Source of the DNA: Paracoccaceae bacterium
GTDB taxonomy: Bacteria > Pseudomonadota > Alphaproteobacteria > Rhodobacterales > Rhodobacteraceae
Direction of reading: 5' to 3'
Assembly: GCA_011620265.1 (NCBI GenBank)
Contig: WOZM01000272.1
Location: forward strand, 1 to 64,000
DNA: 64,000 bases
Shown here: in pieces, positions 10,764 to 19,407 of the stretch
How the letters are laid out: every line of letters starts with the position of its first letter
How positions within the stretch are numbered: the stretch's first letter is position 1
Translations under genes and position numbers: made by a program
Notes under the pieces: model-generated
The model's input: the letters and a program-made list of their open reading frames with translations, nothing else
What the model was told of the DNA's origin: nothing
The model's database searches: none

Positions 10764-10791
10764 TTGTCTCTGCGGCCAAGGCTTCTATAAG
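10764..10791 (+). promoter_or_regulatory. Predicted sigma-70 promoter of ubiE-ubiB
   Basis: TTGTCT and TATAAG are separated by 16 bases, 31 bases before the ubiE ATG, in the gap shared with mutM. Confidence 0.5.
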
Positions 10792-10822
10792 GAGGACGAG
10801 TTTCACCGGACGGCAAGGGCCA

Positions 10823-11575
10823 ATGAGCGAGAGCGACACCCGCACCACCCATTTCGGGTTCATGGACGTGCCCGAGGGCGAAAAGGCCGGCATGGTCCAC
10901 GGCGTCTTCACCCGGGTGGCGAACAAGTACGACATCATGAACGACGTGATGTCGGTGGGGATCCACCGGCTCTGGAAGGACGCGATGATGGACTGGCTGG
11001 CGCCGCGTCCGGGCCAGAAGCTCCTCGACGTGGCCGGCGGCACCGGAGACATCGCCTTCCGGTTCCTCAAGCGCGCGCCGGGGGCCGAGGCCACCGTGCT
11101 CGACATGACCGAGCAGATGCTGATCGAGGGCCAGAAGCGCGCCGAGGCCGAGAACATGGCCGACCGCCTCACCTGGGTCGTCGGCGACGCGATGGCGCTG
11201 CCCTTCGCCGACAATTCCTTCGACGTCTACACGATCAGCTTCGGCATCCGGAACGTGACCCGCATCCCCGACGCGCTGGCCGAGGCCTACCGCGTCCTGA
11301 AGCCCGGCGGGCGGCTGATGGTGCTGGAATTCAGCCAGTTGCCGAACCCGGCGATGCAATGGGCCTATGACCGCTATTCCTTCAACGTGATCCCGGTAAT
11401 GGGCCAGATCGTCGCGAACGACCGCGACAGCTACCAGTACCTTGTCGAATCGATCCGCAAGTTCCCCGATCAGGAGGCCTTCGCGGCCCTTATCCGGCAG
11501 GCCGGTTTCGAGCAGGTCAAATACCGCAACCTGACGATGGGCGTCGCCGCGCTCCACTCCGGCTGGAAGATCTGA
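10823..11575 (+). CDS. ubiE: Demethylmenaquinone/2-polyprenylbenzoquinol C-methyltransferase UbiE
   Basis: 250-residue SAM-dependent methyltransferase of ubiquinone synthesis. The family signature [24 protein letters not shown] is present, followed by the SAM-binding [13 protein letters not shown], a mid motif around [16 protein letters not shown] and the C-terminal [12 protein letters not shown]. An AAGGG site precedes the ATG. ubiB follows after two bases, forming the common ubiE-ubiB operon. Confidence 0.97.
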   Translation: MSESDTRTTHFGFMDVPEGEKAGMVHGVFTRVANKYDIMNDVMSVGIHRLWKDAMMDWLAPRPGQKLLDVAGGTGDIAFRFLKRAPGAEATVLDMTEQMLIEGQKRAEAENMADRLTWVVGDAMALPFADNSFDVYTISFGIRNVTRIPDALAEAYRVLKPGGRLMVLEFSQLPNPAMQWAYDRYSFNVIPVMGQIVANDRDSYQYLVESIRKFPDQEAFAALIRQAGFEQVKYRNLTMGVAALHSGWKI

Positions 11576-11577
11576 AC

Positions 11578-13107
11578 TTGCGCGGACCGCACAACATCTG
11601 GCGGCTGATCCGCACCGGCGCGACCTTCGAGCGCACGGGTGCCATGAAGGTCGCTTTGGAAGCGATGGAGGTGCCGCCGCGGCTGCGCCTCGCCGCACGC
11701 ATCTTCGGCTGGCCGTTCAAGTTTCTCGGCTATCGCGGCGATCCGGCGCAACCGCCGGTGACACGGGCGCTGACGGCACTCGGCCCCGCCTACATCAAGT
11801 TCGGCCAGGTGCTGTCGACCCGGCCCGACGTGGTGGGAGAGGAGCTCTCCGACCAGCTTCGCGTTCTTCAGGACAAGCTGCCGCCCTTCCCGACGAAGGT
11901 CGCCAAACAGACCGTCGCCGACGAGCTTGGGCAGAGCGTCGAGGCGCTCTTCTCGGAATTTTCCGAACCTGTCGCTGCGGCCTCCATCGCCCAGGTCCAC
12001 CGGGCCCGGCTGGCGGAGACAGGCGAGGAGGTTGCGGTCAAGGTCCTCCGCCCCGGCATCGAACGCGCGTTCCAGCGCGACATCGACGCCTTCCATTTCG
12101 CCGCCGGACTGATCGAGGCGTTGTCGCCGGCCTCGCGGCGGCTGCGGCCCTCCGACGTCATCAGCCATTTCGAAAGCGTGGTGACGGGGGAGCTTGACCT
12201 CCGGCTCGAAAGTTCCTCGGCGTCCGAATTCGCCGCGAATACCGAGAAGGACGAAGGTTTCCAGGTGCCGAAGCCGGTCTGGAACCTGTCGTCGCGCCGG
12301 GTGATGACGCTCGGCTGGGCCGAGGGCATTCCCTTGGGCGATGTCGCGGCGATCCGGGCGGCGGGGCACGATTGCGTGGCCTTGTCCGAGCGGGTGCTGC
12401 AACTCTTCCTCAACCATGCGCTCCGCGACGGCTATTTCCACGCCGACATGCACCAGGGCAACCTCAAGGTCGCGGCCAACGGCGATATCATCGCCTACGA
12501 TTTCGGCATCATGGGCTCGATCGACGAATATACCCGCCGGGTCTATGCCGAGATCCTGATCGGCTTCATCCGCAAGGATTACCGCCGCGTCGCCGAGGTG
12601 CATTTCGAGGCGGGCTACGTGCCCCGCGACCGCGATGTCGACGAGTTCGCCCGCGCACTGCGCGCCGTGGGCGAGCCGATTTTCGGCATGGATGCGACCC
12701 GCATCTCGATGGCGCGGCTCCTGAGCTATCTCTTCGAGGTGACCGAGCGCTTCGGGATGGAGACGCGGACCGAGCTGATCCTCCTGCAGCGCACGATGGT
12801 CGTCGTCGAGGGCGTCGCCCGCTCGCTCAACGCCAATATCAACATGTGGCAGGTCGCGCGTCCCGTCGTGGAGCTCTACATCCGCGAGAATATTGGGCCG
12901 CAGGCGCTGTTGCGCGACCTTTTGCGGACCGCGCGGGTGCTCGGCCGCTTCGGCCCGCGCCTGCCGCAGATCGCCGAGGCGCTGCTTGTCCGGCAGACCG
13001 AGGCGCCGCCACCGCCGCCGCGCCGGTCTCTGGCGGGAGCCGTGCTTCTGGTCCTGCTCGGGGCCGCCATCGCCGGCGGCGGGGTCGCGCTGGCCGCGCT
13101 GCTCTAG
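11578..13107 (+). CDS. ubiB: Ubiquinone biosynthesis kinase-like protein UbiB
   Basis: 509-residue atypical kinase-like ATPase needed for ubiquinone synthesis, anchored in the inner membrane. The family motif KFGQVLSTRPDVV occurs near residue 80, followed by AAASIAQVHRARL (the A-rich loop that replaces the P-loop), VAVKVLRPGI, FHADMHQGNL and the metal-binding AYDFG. A C-terminal hydrophobic segment (AVLLVLLGAAIAGGGVALAALL) is the membrane anchor. The start is a TTG two bases after the ubiE stop, consistent with translational coupling. Confidence 0.95.
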   Translation: MRGPHNIWRLIRTGATFERTGAMKVALEAMEVPPRLRLAARIFGWPFKFLGYRGDPAQPPVTRALTALGPAYIKFGQVLSTRPDVVGEELSDQLRVLQDKLPPFPTKVAKQTVADELGQSVEALFSEFSEPVAAASIAQVHRARLAETGEEVAVKVLRPGIERAFQRDIDAFHFAAGLIEALSPASRRLRPSDVISHFESVVTGELDLRLESSSASEFAANTEKDEGFQVPKPVWNLSSRRVMTLGWAEGIPLGDVAAIRAAGHDCVALSERVLQLFLNHALRDGYFHADMHQGNLKVAANGDIIAYDFGIMGSIDEYTRRVYAEILIGFIRKDYRRVAEVHFEAGYVPRDRDVDEFARALRAVGEPIFGMDATRISMARLLSYLFEVTERFGMETRTELILLQRTMVVVEGVARSLNANINMWQVARPVVELYIRENIGPQALLRDLLRTARVLGRFGPRLPQIAEALLVRQTEAPPPPPRRSLAGAVLLVLLGAAIAGGGVALAALL

Positions 13108-13113
13108 CCGGAC

Positions 13114-13785
13114 TCAGGGGGCGGTGGGTTCGCGGACGGCCTTGATGTCGGACGGGGCGACGGTGCCGCCGCCCTCCATCACCAGAACCACGCCGCCGGT
13201 GCCGTTGCGCACCTCCTCGATGCGGCCATAGGCTTCGACCGCCGTCGTCTCGACGAGCTTGCCCTCGCTGTAATTCTCCAGCCGGAACGTATAGACGCCC
13301 GACGGCAGCGGCGCGCCGTTCGCATCGGTCCCGGCCCAGCTCACCGGATCGGTCGACACCGGGACCTGCGCGCTCGTGACCTCCTGCCCGTCGGCGTTCA
13401 GGACCACGAGCACCGCCTGATCGGCCGCGTTCGCCGGGGCGGGATAGAGGGTCAGCGGCGCGCCGTCGAACATCACCGGAGCCGCCACCCGCGCCTCCAT
13501 CCCGACCCAGGAGGCCATCTGCGCCATGCCCGACAGGCCCATCTGCGCCGACATGGATTCGATCAGCGCATTGGTCCGCACCTGCTGCTCGACGCCCGAG
13601 AAGGTGGCGAGCTGGACCGCGTAGTCCGAGGATTCGATCGGATTGAGCGGGTCCTGGTTCTGCATCTGCGTCGTCAGCATCAGGAGGAAGGTCTGGAAAT
13701 CGCTGTTGATCAGCGTTCCCTGCTGGGTCTGGCCCGGCGTATTCGTCGCGCCCGTCTGGGTCGTGGCCGATGTCACGGCATCCAT
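13114..13785 (-). CDS. flgD: Flagellar hook-assembly scaffold protein FlgD
   Basis: 223-residue cap protein on which hook subunits polymerise. The N-terminal signature FQTFLLMLTTQMQNQDPLNP followed by YAVQLATFSGVEQQV is diagnostic. A FLIN-type beta domain with PSGVYTFRLENYSEG follows. It is downstream of fliK on the minus strand (12-base gap) and converges on ubiB with only six bases between stops. Confidence 0.96.
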   Translation of the reverse strand: MDAVTSATTQTGATNTPGQTQQGTLINSDFQTFLLMLTTQMQNQDPLNPIESSDYAVQLATFSGVEQQVRTNALIESMSAQMGLSGMAQMASWVGMEARVAAPVMFDGAPLTLYPAPANAADQAVLVVLNADGQEVTSAQVPVSTDPVSWAGTDANGAPLPSGVYTFRLENYSEGKLVETTAVEAYGRIEEVRNGTGGVVLVMEGGGTVAPSDIKAVREPTAP

Positions 13786-13797
13786 CTTCGGTTCCTT

Positions 13798-15378
13798 TCA
13801 CAATCTGAGGTCGAGCCCGCCGCTGTCCGCGGCAAGCCGGGCCGGGTCGCGGCCGGGCGCTTCGGCCGGCGCGGGGGAGGGACTGGCGCCAATCTCGCCC
13901 GCGTCGGCGAGTGTTTCCGCGCCGTGGGGCTGACGCGGAGCGCGATCCTGCCCGAAGCTGAAGGTCAGGTCCTGATAGCCGAGGTCGCGGAAATCCTGCG
14001 CCAGCGAATCGATGTTCCGGCGCAGGAGGTCGAGCGTTTCGGGTCGGTCGGCCTGGACCATCATCGTCAGCGCCCCGTCATGGGTCGCCAGCGTCAGCCG
14101 CACCCGGCCGAGTTCCTCGGGCGAGAGCGTGATCTCGACCGGTCGATCCGGAAACTGGCTGACGGCCTCGGCCAGGCGATGGCCGAGACCGGCCGGCAAG
14201 GCGCCGGTCGCCGGATGGCCGGCCGCCGCACGCTCCGCACCGCGCGACAAGGGGGCGGCGTCCGCCGTCGCTGCGAGCGGGTCGCCGGGATCGACCGCCA
14301 TCTCCGCCGGCTCGGCATCGGTCGTGGTCAGGACCAGCCCTGCGCTTTCGGCAGGTTGAGCCTCGCCGCGCCCGGCCACGGCGGGGGATGCGGCGCGGGT
14401 CTGGGCGGCCAGCGGCACGGCGGCATCCTCCCGCCCGGCGCGGACCGGGGAGGTGCCATCCGGCGCGCGGCCTCCGGCCTCCGCTATCGCCCTTGCGGCT
14501 GGCTGGGGCAGCCCGGCCGGACCGCCGGTTGTCTGCGCCCCGACCGGCCGCGACGGCATCACGGGCGGGGTCTGCGGGTCGGCGCTTTCGGCACCGGCGG
14601 CTTCGGCGGTGGCGAACGGACGTTGGGTCGCGGCAGCGCTCTCGGGCGCGGCGGAGGCGGTCGGGACCGCGACCGGGCGAAGACCCGGCGCCGCGGACGC
14701 ACGGTTCTCCGCCGCCGGGACACGCGGCGCATCGTTGGACGCCGCTACAGGAGCTCCGGAGCCCCCTGCGTCCGGATCCCGGTGCGGCATGGACACAGCC
14801 TTGCCCGGCTCCGCCCGGTTCACTGTGTATCCTGTCGAAACCCGCTCTCCGATTCGGAGGTCCGGCGCGCCCGACGGGCGCGCATCTTGCGCATCGGGCC
14901 TCGGCATCGCGGCCTGCGCGGGCATCGCATCCGGTTTCACCCCGGATTGCGCCTCGCGCGCCGGTCGTCCCGGTTGCGGATCGGTGGCGCGGTCACTGAC
15001 GGCAGTCCCGCCACCAGCCTGCGGGCTGCTGCCGGTCGCCGGGGGAAGGCCGGGCACTTCCGTGCGCTGGGCGAGGGCATCCGAAGCCGCTTCTGCCCGG
15101 TGTGCGGTGCCGGGCGGCGGATCGTTCGGCCGCGCCACCGGCATCGCTGGCGCATCGGTCTCCGCCTCGGCGATCCCCGCACCGGAAGTGCCGGTGATCA
15201 CCCCGGGAAGCGCCGGCGCCGGTTGCAAGGCGCCGTCGGGCGGCGGCGTGCCGCCGGCATCGCCGCCGAGGACCGACAGGAAGGCGGCCAGCGCGCCGGC
15301 CATCCCGGCCTCCGCCGACGGGTCGTCGCGCGGTATCGTCTTGATCCGGACGGGATCGGCGAGGGGAATCAGGTCCAT
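13798..15378 (-). CDS. fliK: Flagellar hook-length control protein FliK
   Basis: 526 residues. Residues 1 to about 390 are a long Ala/Pro/Gly-rich, probably disordered region typical of the ruler part. The C-terminal part (around VEITLSPEELGRVRLTLA, then ETLDLLRRNIDSLAQDFRDLG) is the conserved FliK domain that switches export specificity by acting on FlhB. The gene is divergent from the flgJ-like gene, with a CtrA-like site 48 bases upstream of its ATG, and flgD follows. Confidence 0.93.
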   Translation of the reverse strand: MDLIPLADPVRIKTIPRDDPSAEAGMAGALAAFLSVLGGDAGGTPPPDGALQPAPALPGVITGTSGAGIAEAETDAPAMPVARPNDPPPGTAHRAEAASDALAQRTEVPGLPPATGSSPQAGGGTAVSDRATDPQPGRPAREAQSGVKPDAMPAQAAMPRPDAQDARPSGAPDLRIGERVSTGYTVNRAEPGKAVSMPHRDPDAGGSGAPVAASNDAPRVPAAENRASAAPGLRPVAVPTASAAPESAAATQRPFATAEAAGAESADPQTPPVMPSRPVGAQTTGGPAGLPQPAARAIAEAGGRAPDGTSPVRAGREDAAVPLAAQTRAASPAVAGRGEAQPAESAGLVLTTTDAEPAEMAVDPGDPLAATADAAPLSRGAERAAAGHPATGALPAGLGHRLAEAVSQFPDRPVEITLSPEELGRVRLTLATHDGALTMMVQADRPETLDLLRRNIDSLAQDFRDLGYQDLTFSFGQDRAPRQPHGAETLADAGEIGASPSPAPAEAPGRDPARLAADSGGLDLRL

Positions 15379-15425
15379 ATGCTCACGACTTCTGTCTGTG
15401 TGCGGCGGACTATTTCAGCATGAGG

Positions 15426-15440
15426 TTACCGATCCTTTAC
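15426..15440. promoter_or_regulatory. CtrA-like binding site between fliK and flgJ
   Basis: TTAC-N7-TTAC, close to the CtrA consensus TTAA-N7-TTAA, 48 bases from the fliK start and 50 bases from the flgJ-like start. It could serve both divergent genes. Confidence 0.4.
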
Positions 15441-15489
15441 CTCGATCCCCCCATACTCCCCGAAATATCCGCAATTGGAGGGATTGCCG

Positions 15490-15777
15490 ATGGACGGGAT
15501 TTCCGCCGTGACATCCACCCCGCACCGGACCGAACCTGCGAAGGACGAGGCGCTGCGCGCCGCCGCCGAGGCGCTCGAGGCGCAGTTCCTGACGGAGATG
15601 CTGAAATCCGCCGGCTTCGGCGAGGCGCGCGAAGCCTTCGGCGGCGGCGTGGGCGAGGAACAGTTTTCCTCCTATCTCCGCCGCGAACAGGCGACTGAAA
15701 TGGCCCGCACCGGCGGCGTCGGGCTAGCCGAGAGCATTTTCGACTCCCTGAAGCGGAGGGCGGACGATGCGGGCTGA
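15490..15777 (+). CDS. flgJ: Single-domain FlgJ-like rod-binding protein
   Basis: 95 residues. ALEAQFLTEMLKSAG and FSSYLRREQATEMARTGGVGLAESIF match the rod-binding (rod-cap) domain of FlgJ. The muramidase domain of enteric FlgJ is absent, as is usual in alphaproteobacteria; a separate lytic transglycosylase is encoded at 29734-30522. The start at 15490 is chosen because GGAGGG lies at the proper distance. Its end overlaps the next gene by 11 bases. Confidence 0.88.
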   Translation: MDGISAVTSTPHRTEPAKDEALRAAAEALEAQFLTEMLKSAGFGEAREAFGGGVGEEQFSSYLRREQATEMARTGGVGLAESIFDSLKRRADDAG

Positions 15778-16123
15778 TGCGTCCTCCCTGATCGGGTCTC
15801 TCGACACGCTCCTCCGCGCCGAGGCGAAGGCGATCCGGCAGGGCGATTTCGCCGCATTCGCCACGTTGGCGGAGCGCAAGTCGGATCTTGTCGACCGCCT
15901 CCTGGAACTGTCCCGCCGCGATGCCGCACCCGCACTCGCGCGGTTGAAGGCGCGGGCCGAGGCGAACCACGCGCTGCTGTCGGCGGCGCTTCAGGGGGTC
16001 AAGGCGGCGCGGACCCGGGTCGAGGCGATCCGGCGCGTCGGAACCCGGCTCGACACCTATGACAGCGCGGGGCGGGCGCAGTCCGTCAGCTTCGGCGGCG
16101 GCGCCGTGGAGAGGCGCGCCTGA
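15767..16123 (+). CDS. flgN: FlgN-like flagellar export chaperone
   Basis: 118 residues, predicted almost entirely helical (SLIGSLDTLLRAEAKAIRQG, then LAERKSDLVDRLLEL, then ALLSAALQGVKAARTRVEAI). This fits the FlgN family of chaperones for the hook-junction proteins FlgK and FlgL. It overlaps the flgJ-like gene and precedes the flagellin gene. The call rests on helical pattern, size and context rather than on a strict signature. Confidence 0.7.
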   Translation: MRADASSLIGSLDTLLRAEAKAIRQGDFAAFATLAERKSDLVDRLLELSRRDAAPALARLKARAEANHALLSAALQGVKAARTRVEAIRRVGTRLDTYDSAGRAQSVSFGGGAVERRA

Positions 16124-16167
16124 ACCGGGCGGATTTGTCTCAAAATGCCGGCAATGAACGGATTGCC

Positions 16168-16182
16168 TTAGCGAACTTTTAG
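16168..16182. promoter_or_regulatory. CtrA-like binding site upstream of the flagellin gene
   Basis: TTAG-N7-TTAG, 153 bases before the flagellin ATG. Together with the structured leader this suggests a long 5' UTR. No good sigma-28 or sigma-54 promoter was recognised here. Confidence 0.35.
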
Positions 16183-16275
16183 ATTTTGGGCCGCATGGTC
16201 GGCCCTGCATCCGGACCACGGATGGCGCGGATCGGGCTGCGGCCCGGCATCCGCATCGGTCAGAACGCCACCGAC

Positions 16276-16316
16276 GCCGTCGAGCGACGGCAAGTGAAAC
16301 CCGGCGCAAAGCGCCG
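16276..16316 (+). promoter_or_regulatory. Two hairpins in the flagellin mRNA leader
   Basis: GCCGTCG-AG-CGACGGC (16276-16291) and CGGCGC-AAA-GCGCCG (16302-16316) are perfect inverted repeats placed 10 bases apart. The second ends seven bases before the GAAGGA ribosome-binding site of fliC. In Caulobacter, FlbT acts on the flagellin 5' leader; flbT lies downstream here, so this leader is a candidate target. Confidence 0.5.
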
Positions 16317-16335
16317 ATCTATGAAGGACGTAAGC

Positions 16336-17550
16336 ATGTCGAGCATTCTGACGAATTCCAGCTCCATGGTGGCGCTGCAGACTCTGAAGGGCATCAACGC
16401 CAACCTGTCGAAGACCCAGGACGAGATTTCGACCGGCAAATCCGTGGCCTCGGCCAAGGACAACGCCGCGGTCTGGGCGATTTCGAAGGTGATGGAGGCG
16501 GATGTGAAAGGCTTCAAGGGGATCTCGGACAGCCTCGCGCTGGGCGAATCCACGGTCGCGGTGGCCCGCCAGGCGGCCGAGACGATCACCGACCTCCTGA
16601 CCGAGGTCAAAGGCAAGATCGTCGCGGCGCAGGAAGACAACGTCGACCGGGCGAAGATCCAGACCGATATCGACGCGCTTGTCGATCAGATCAACACCGT
16701 GGTCGGCGCGGCGCAGTTCAACGGCCTGAACCTCGTCGACGGATCGAACACGACGGTGGACGTGCTTGCCTCTCTCGACCGGCAGTCGAACGGCACCGTC
16801 AAGACCTCGTCGATCACCGTCACTGCGCAGGATCTCTCGACCGGCGGCTACGCCGCGTCCAGCATCTTCTCGGCGTCGACTGCGGGCACGATCTCGGCGG
16901 CGGGCGACACGTTCGTGACGACCCTCGATGCCACGACCGGCACAGATGACATCACGATCGCCAATGGTGGCACCTGGGCGGCCGGCGACAAGGTCTCCCT
17001 CACACTCGGCGACAAGACCGCGAGCTACACGGTGACGGCGAACGATCTCGCCTCCGCCTCCTCGACGGACGACCTCGTCGCGGTCGGGCTGAAGAACGCG
17101 ATCGACTCGCTCGGCATCACCGGGCTGACGGTCGACTACGACAGCGCGACCCCGGGGGAGCTTGTCTTCACCAATACCGGCGCGGTCGACCTCTCGGTCA
17201 GCGGCCAGTTCAAGAATGCCGGCTCGGGCGGACTTGGCCTGCTCTCGACCGTCGACGTCTCGACCGCTGCCGGTGCCGCGACCGCGCTCGGCAATATCGA
17301 GACGCTGATCCAGACCGGCATCGACGCGGCGGCGGAATTCGGTTCGGCCGAAAGCCGGATCGACATCCAGAACACCTTTGTCGGCAAGCTGTCGGACGCG
17401 CTCAAGGCCGGCATCGGCTCTATGGTGGATGCCGACATGGAAGAGGCCTCGGCCCGCCTGCAGGCTCTCCAGGTACAGCAGCAGCTCGGCATCCAGTCGC
17501 TGTCGATCGCGAACCAGGCGCCACAGAACATCCTGGCGCTCTTCCGGTAA
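16336..17550 (+). CDS. fliC: Flagellin
   Basis: 404-residue filament subunit. The N-terminal D0/D1 helices (SSILTNSSSMVALQTLKGIN, then KTQDEISTGKSVASAKDNAA) and C-terminal D0 helix (MEEASARLQALQVQQQLGIQ to NILALFR) are conserved. The middle, residues about 140-320, is Ser/Thr/Gly-rich and variable. I start at 16336 because GAAGGA lies seven bases before it; an upstream in-frame ATG at 16321 overlaps that site. flaF and flbT follow, the usual alphaproteobacterial flagellin module. No export signal peptide is expected. Confidence 0.96.
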   Translation: MSSILTNSSSMVALQTLKGINANLSKTQDEISTGKSVASAKDNAAVWAISKVMEADVKGFKGISDSLALGESTVAVARQAAETITDLLTEVKGKIVAAQEDNVDRAKIQTDIDALVDQINTVVGAAQFNGLNLVDGSNTTVDVLASLDRQSNGTVKTSSITVTAQDLSTGGYAASSIFSASTAGTISAAGDTFVTTLDATTGTDDITIANGGTWAAGDKVSLTLGDKTASYTVTANDLASASSTDDLVAVGLKNAIDSLGITGLTVDYDSATPGELVFTNTGAVDLSVSGQFKNAGSGGLGLLSTVDVSTAAGAATALGNIETLIQTGIDAAAEFGSAESRIDIQNTFVGKLSDALKAGIGSMVDADMEEASARLQALQVQQQLGIQSLSIANQAPQNILALFR

Positions 17551-17558
17551 GAGCTGGG

Positions 17559-17583
17559 CCGGGGCGCCCGAACGGCGCCCCGG
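17559..17583 (+). terminator. Strong GC hairpin after fliC
   Basis: CCGGGGCGCC and GGCGCCCCGG form a perfect 10-bp stem with a 5-base loop, eight bases after the flagellin stop. No T-run follows. It could stabilise abundant flagellin mRNA and reduce read-through into flaF. Confidence 0.6.
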
Positions 17584-17636
17584 TACGCCGCGGAAAATCC
17601 GTGAACTGACGAAAACCGTCATCGGAAGGTATCCAA

Positions 17637-18011
17637 GTGAACGCTCAACTTCTGGCCAGATCGGCCTATTCCGGCGCCGCCATTCCCACCCGGACCGGAC
17701 GCGGAACCGAATACGAACTCTTCGCCCGCGTGACGCACCGCCTGCGCGAAGCCCAGACCGGTGATGGCGACTTCAACGTGCTGGTCCGCGCGCTGCACGA
17801 CAACCGCAGCCTCTGGACCGTGCTGGCCGCCGACGTGGCGGTCGAGACCAACGAGCTGCCGAAGCCGCTCAGGGCGCAGATCTTCTATCTTTCGGAATTC
17901 ACGGCCGTGCATACCCGCCGGGTCCTGGCGGGCGAGGCATCGGTCGATATCCTCGTCGACATCAACACCGCGGTCATGCGCGGCCTGCGCGGCGAAGGAG
18001 AGGTCGAATGA
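17637..18011 (+). CDS. flaF: Flagellar biosynthesis regulator FlaF
   Basis: 124 residues. The segment containing ARSAYSGAA, then FARVTHRLREAQ and DNRSLWTVLAADVA, matches the FlaF family. In Caulobacter FlaF is required for flagellin synthesis and secretion and works together with FlbT. It starts with GTG, preceded by GGAAGG, and its end overlaps flbT by four bases. Confidence 0.93.
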   Translation: MNAQLLARSAYSGAAIPTRTGRGTEYELFARVTHRLREAQTGDGDFNVLVRALHDNRSLWTVLAADVAVETNELPKPLRAQIFYLSEFTAVHTRRVLAGEASVDILVDINTAVMRGLRGEGEVE

Positions 18012-18412
18012 GCGGCCTTGTCCTGAAGCTCGCGCCGCGCGAACGGGTGCTGATCAACGGCGCGGTCATCGAGAACGGCGACAAGCGCGCGCGCCTCGCG
18101 ATCATGACGCCGAATGCCAACATCCTGCGCCTGCGCGACGCGATCCACCCCGAAGAGGTGAACACGCCGGTGCGCCGGGTCTGCTACATCGCCCAGCTCG
18201 TCCTTTCGGGCGACGCCGATCCCAAGGATGCGCGGCATCAGATGATGCGCGGCATCGAGCAACTGAGCCAGGTCCTGACCGACCATGACAGCCGCACCCA
18301 GCTGACGACGGCGACCGAGGCGGTGCTCGACGAGCAGTTCTATCAGGCGATGAAGGCGCTCCGCTCGCTTCTGCCGCGGGAGGCCCGGCTTCTGGCCGCC
18401 GCGGGGGCATGA
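18008..18412 (+). CDS. flbT: Flagellar biosynthesis repressor FlbT
   Basis: 134 residues. SGLVLKLAPRERVLINGAVIENGD is the typical FlbT start. In Caulobacter FlbT is a post-transcriptional repressor that binds flagellin mRNA leaders and promotes decay until hook assembly is complete. It overlaps flaF upstream and the DUF1217 gene downstream by four bases each (ATGA), so the three genes are tightly coupled to fliC. Confidence 0.95.
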   Translation: MSGLVLKLAPRERVLINGAVIENGDKRARLAIMTPNANILRLRDAIHPEEVNTPVRRVCYIAQLVLSGDADPKDARHQMMRGIEQLSQVLTDHDSRTQLTTATEAVLDEQFYQAMKALRSLLPREARLLAAAGA

Positions 18413-19236
18413 GCTTCACGCCGGTCGTCCCCTTCGGCGGCTATGCCGGCTGGAAGTTCCTCGCCCGGACCATGGCCGCGCAGAAGGCGGCCTTCGTCGA
18501 TGGCGCCACCCTGCAGCGCGACGAGGCCTATTTCCGCGAGAAGATCGGCGGCATCGCGACGGCCGAGGATCTGGTGGCGGACCGCAGGCTTCTGTCGGTC
18601 GCGCTCGACGCCTTCGGCCTCGGCGACGACATCGACAACAAATACTTCATCCGCAAGGTGCTGGAAGATGGCACGCTGAGCGCCGATGCGCTGGCCAACA
18701 AGCTTGCCGACAAGCGTTACCTTGAGTTCTCCAGGGCGTTCGGGTTCGGCGACTTCGCCGTGCCGCGGACGCAGCTTTCGGACTTCGCCGACGGAATCCT
18801 CGCCAACTACGAGACGCGGCAATTCGAAGAGTCGGTGGGCGAACAGAGCGAGGAGATGCGCCTTGGCCTCAACGCGCAACGCGAACTTGCGAAGCTGTCC
18901 GGCCGGTCGATCTCGGACGATGCGAAATGGTTCTCGGTGATGGGCTCCGCGCCGATGCGCGAGGTCTTCCAGACCGCTCTCGGCCTGCCCTCCTCCTTCG
19001 CCGCGATCGATCTCGACCAGCAGCTTTCCACGCTGAAGGACCGGGCGGAGCGGGTGTTCGGCTCGTCCGACATCGCCCAGTTCTCCGATCCCGGGAAGGT
19101 CGAGGATCTGGTGCGGCTCTACCTCCTGCGCGCGGAGGCGCAGGGGGCCGGAAGCGTCTATTCCGCCCAGTCGGCCGCGCTGACCCTGCTGCGCTCGGCG
19201 GCGACCGGCGGCGGGCTCCTGTCGCGCCTCGTGTGA
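18409..19236 (+). CDS. DUF1217 flagellar-cluster protein
   Basis: 275 residues. DKRYLEFSRAFGFGDF and EMRLGLNAQRELAKLS, in a largely helical protein, resemble the DUF1217 family found in alphaproteobacterial flagellar clusters. No signal peptide or membrane segment is visible. It is translationally coupled to flbT (ATGA overlap) and ends an operon with the flagellin gene, which suggests a role in filament synthesis or export. The exact function is unknown to me. It converges on fliI across 171 bases without another gene. Confidence 0.8.
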   Translation: MSFTPVVPFGGYAGWKFLARTMAAQKAAFVDGATLQRDEAYFREKIGGIATAEDLVADRRLLSVALDAFGLGDDIDNKYFIRKVLEDGTLSADALANKLADKRYLEFSRAFGFGDFAVPRTQLSDFADGILANYETRQFEESVGEQSEEMRLGLNAQRELAKLSGRSISDDAKWFSVMGSAPMREVFQTALGLPSSFAAIDLDQQLSTLKDRAERVFGSSDIAQFSDPGKVEDLVRLYLLRAEAQGAGSVYSAQSAALTLLRSAATGGGLLSRLV

Positions 19237-19407
19237 GAACCGCCAGCCGTCCGACAGGGGGCTTCGGCGCGCCTTGAACGGGCGCCCGGGCATCACGCCG
19301 CGACCTTTCTCGCCCTTGCCGCACGAGCCGTCCCCGCCCCGTCCGATCCTCGCCCGATCCGGCCGGTGCCGCGATCCGGCCCGCGCGCGGGTGGCCCCGA
19401 CCCGAAC

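Noticed and set aside
16130..16335. Sigma-28 or sigma-54 promoter for fliC
   Set aside because: GGCAATGAACGGATTGC has the wrong spacing for a -24/-12 pair, and no TAAA-N15-GCCGATAA-like sequence is present.
19237..19407. Terminator between the DUF1217 gene and fliI
   Set aside because: Only imperfect GC pairings around repeated GATCCGGCC; no hairpin strong enough to call.
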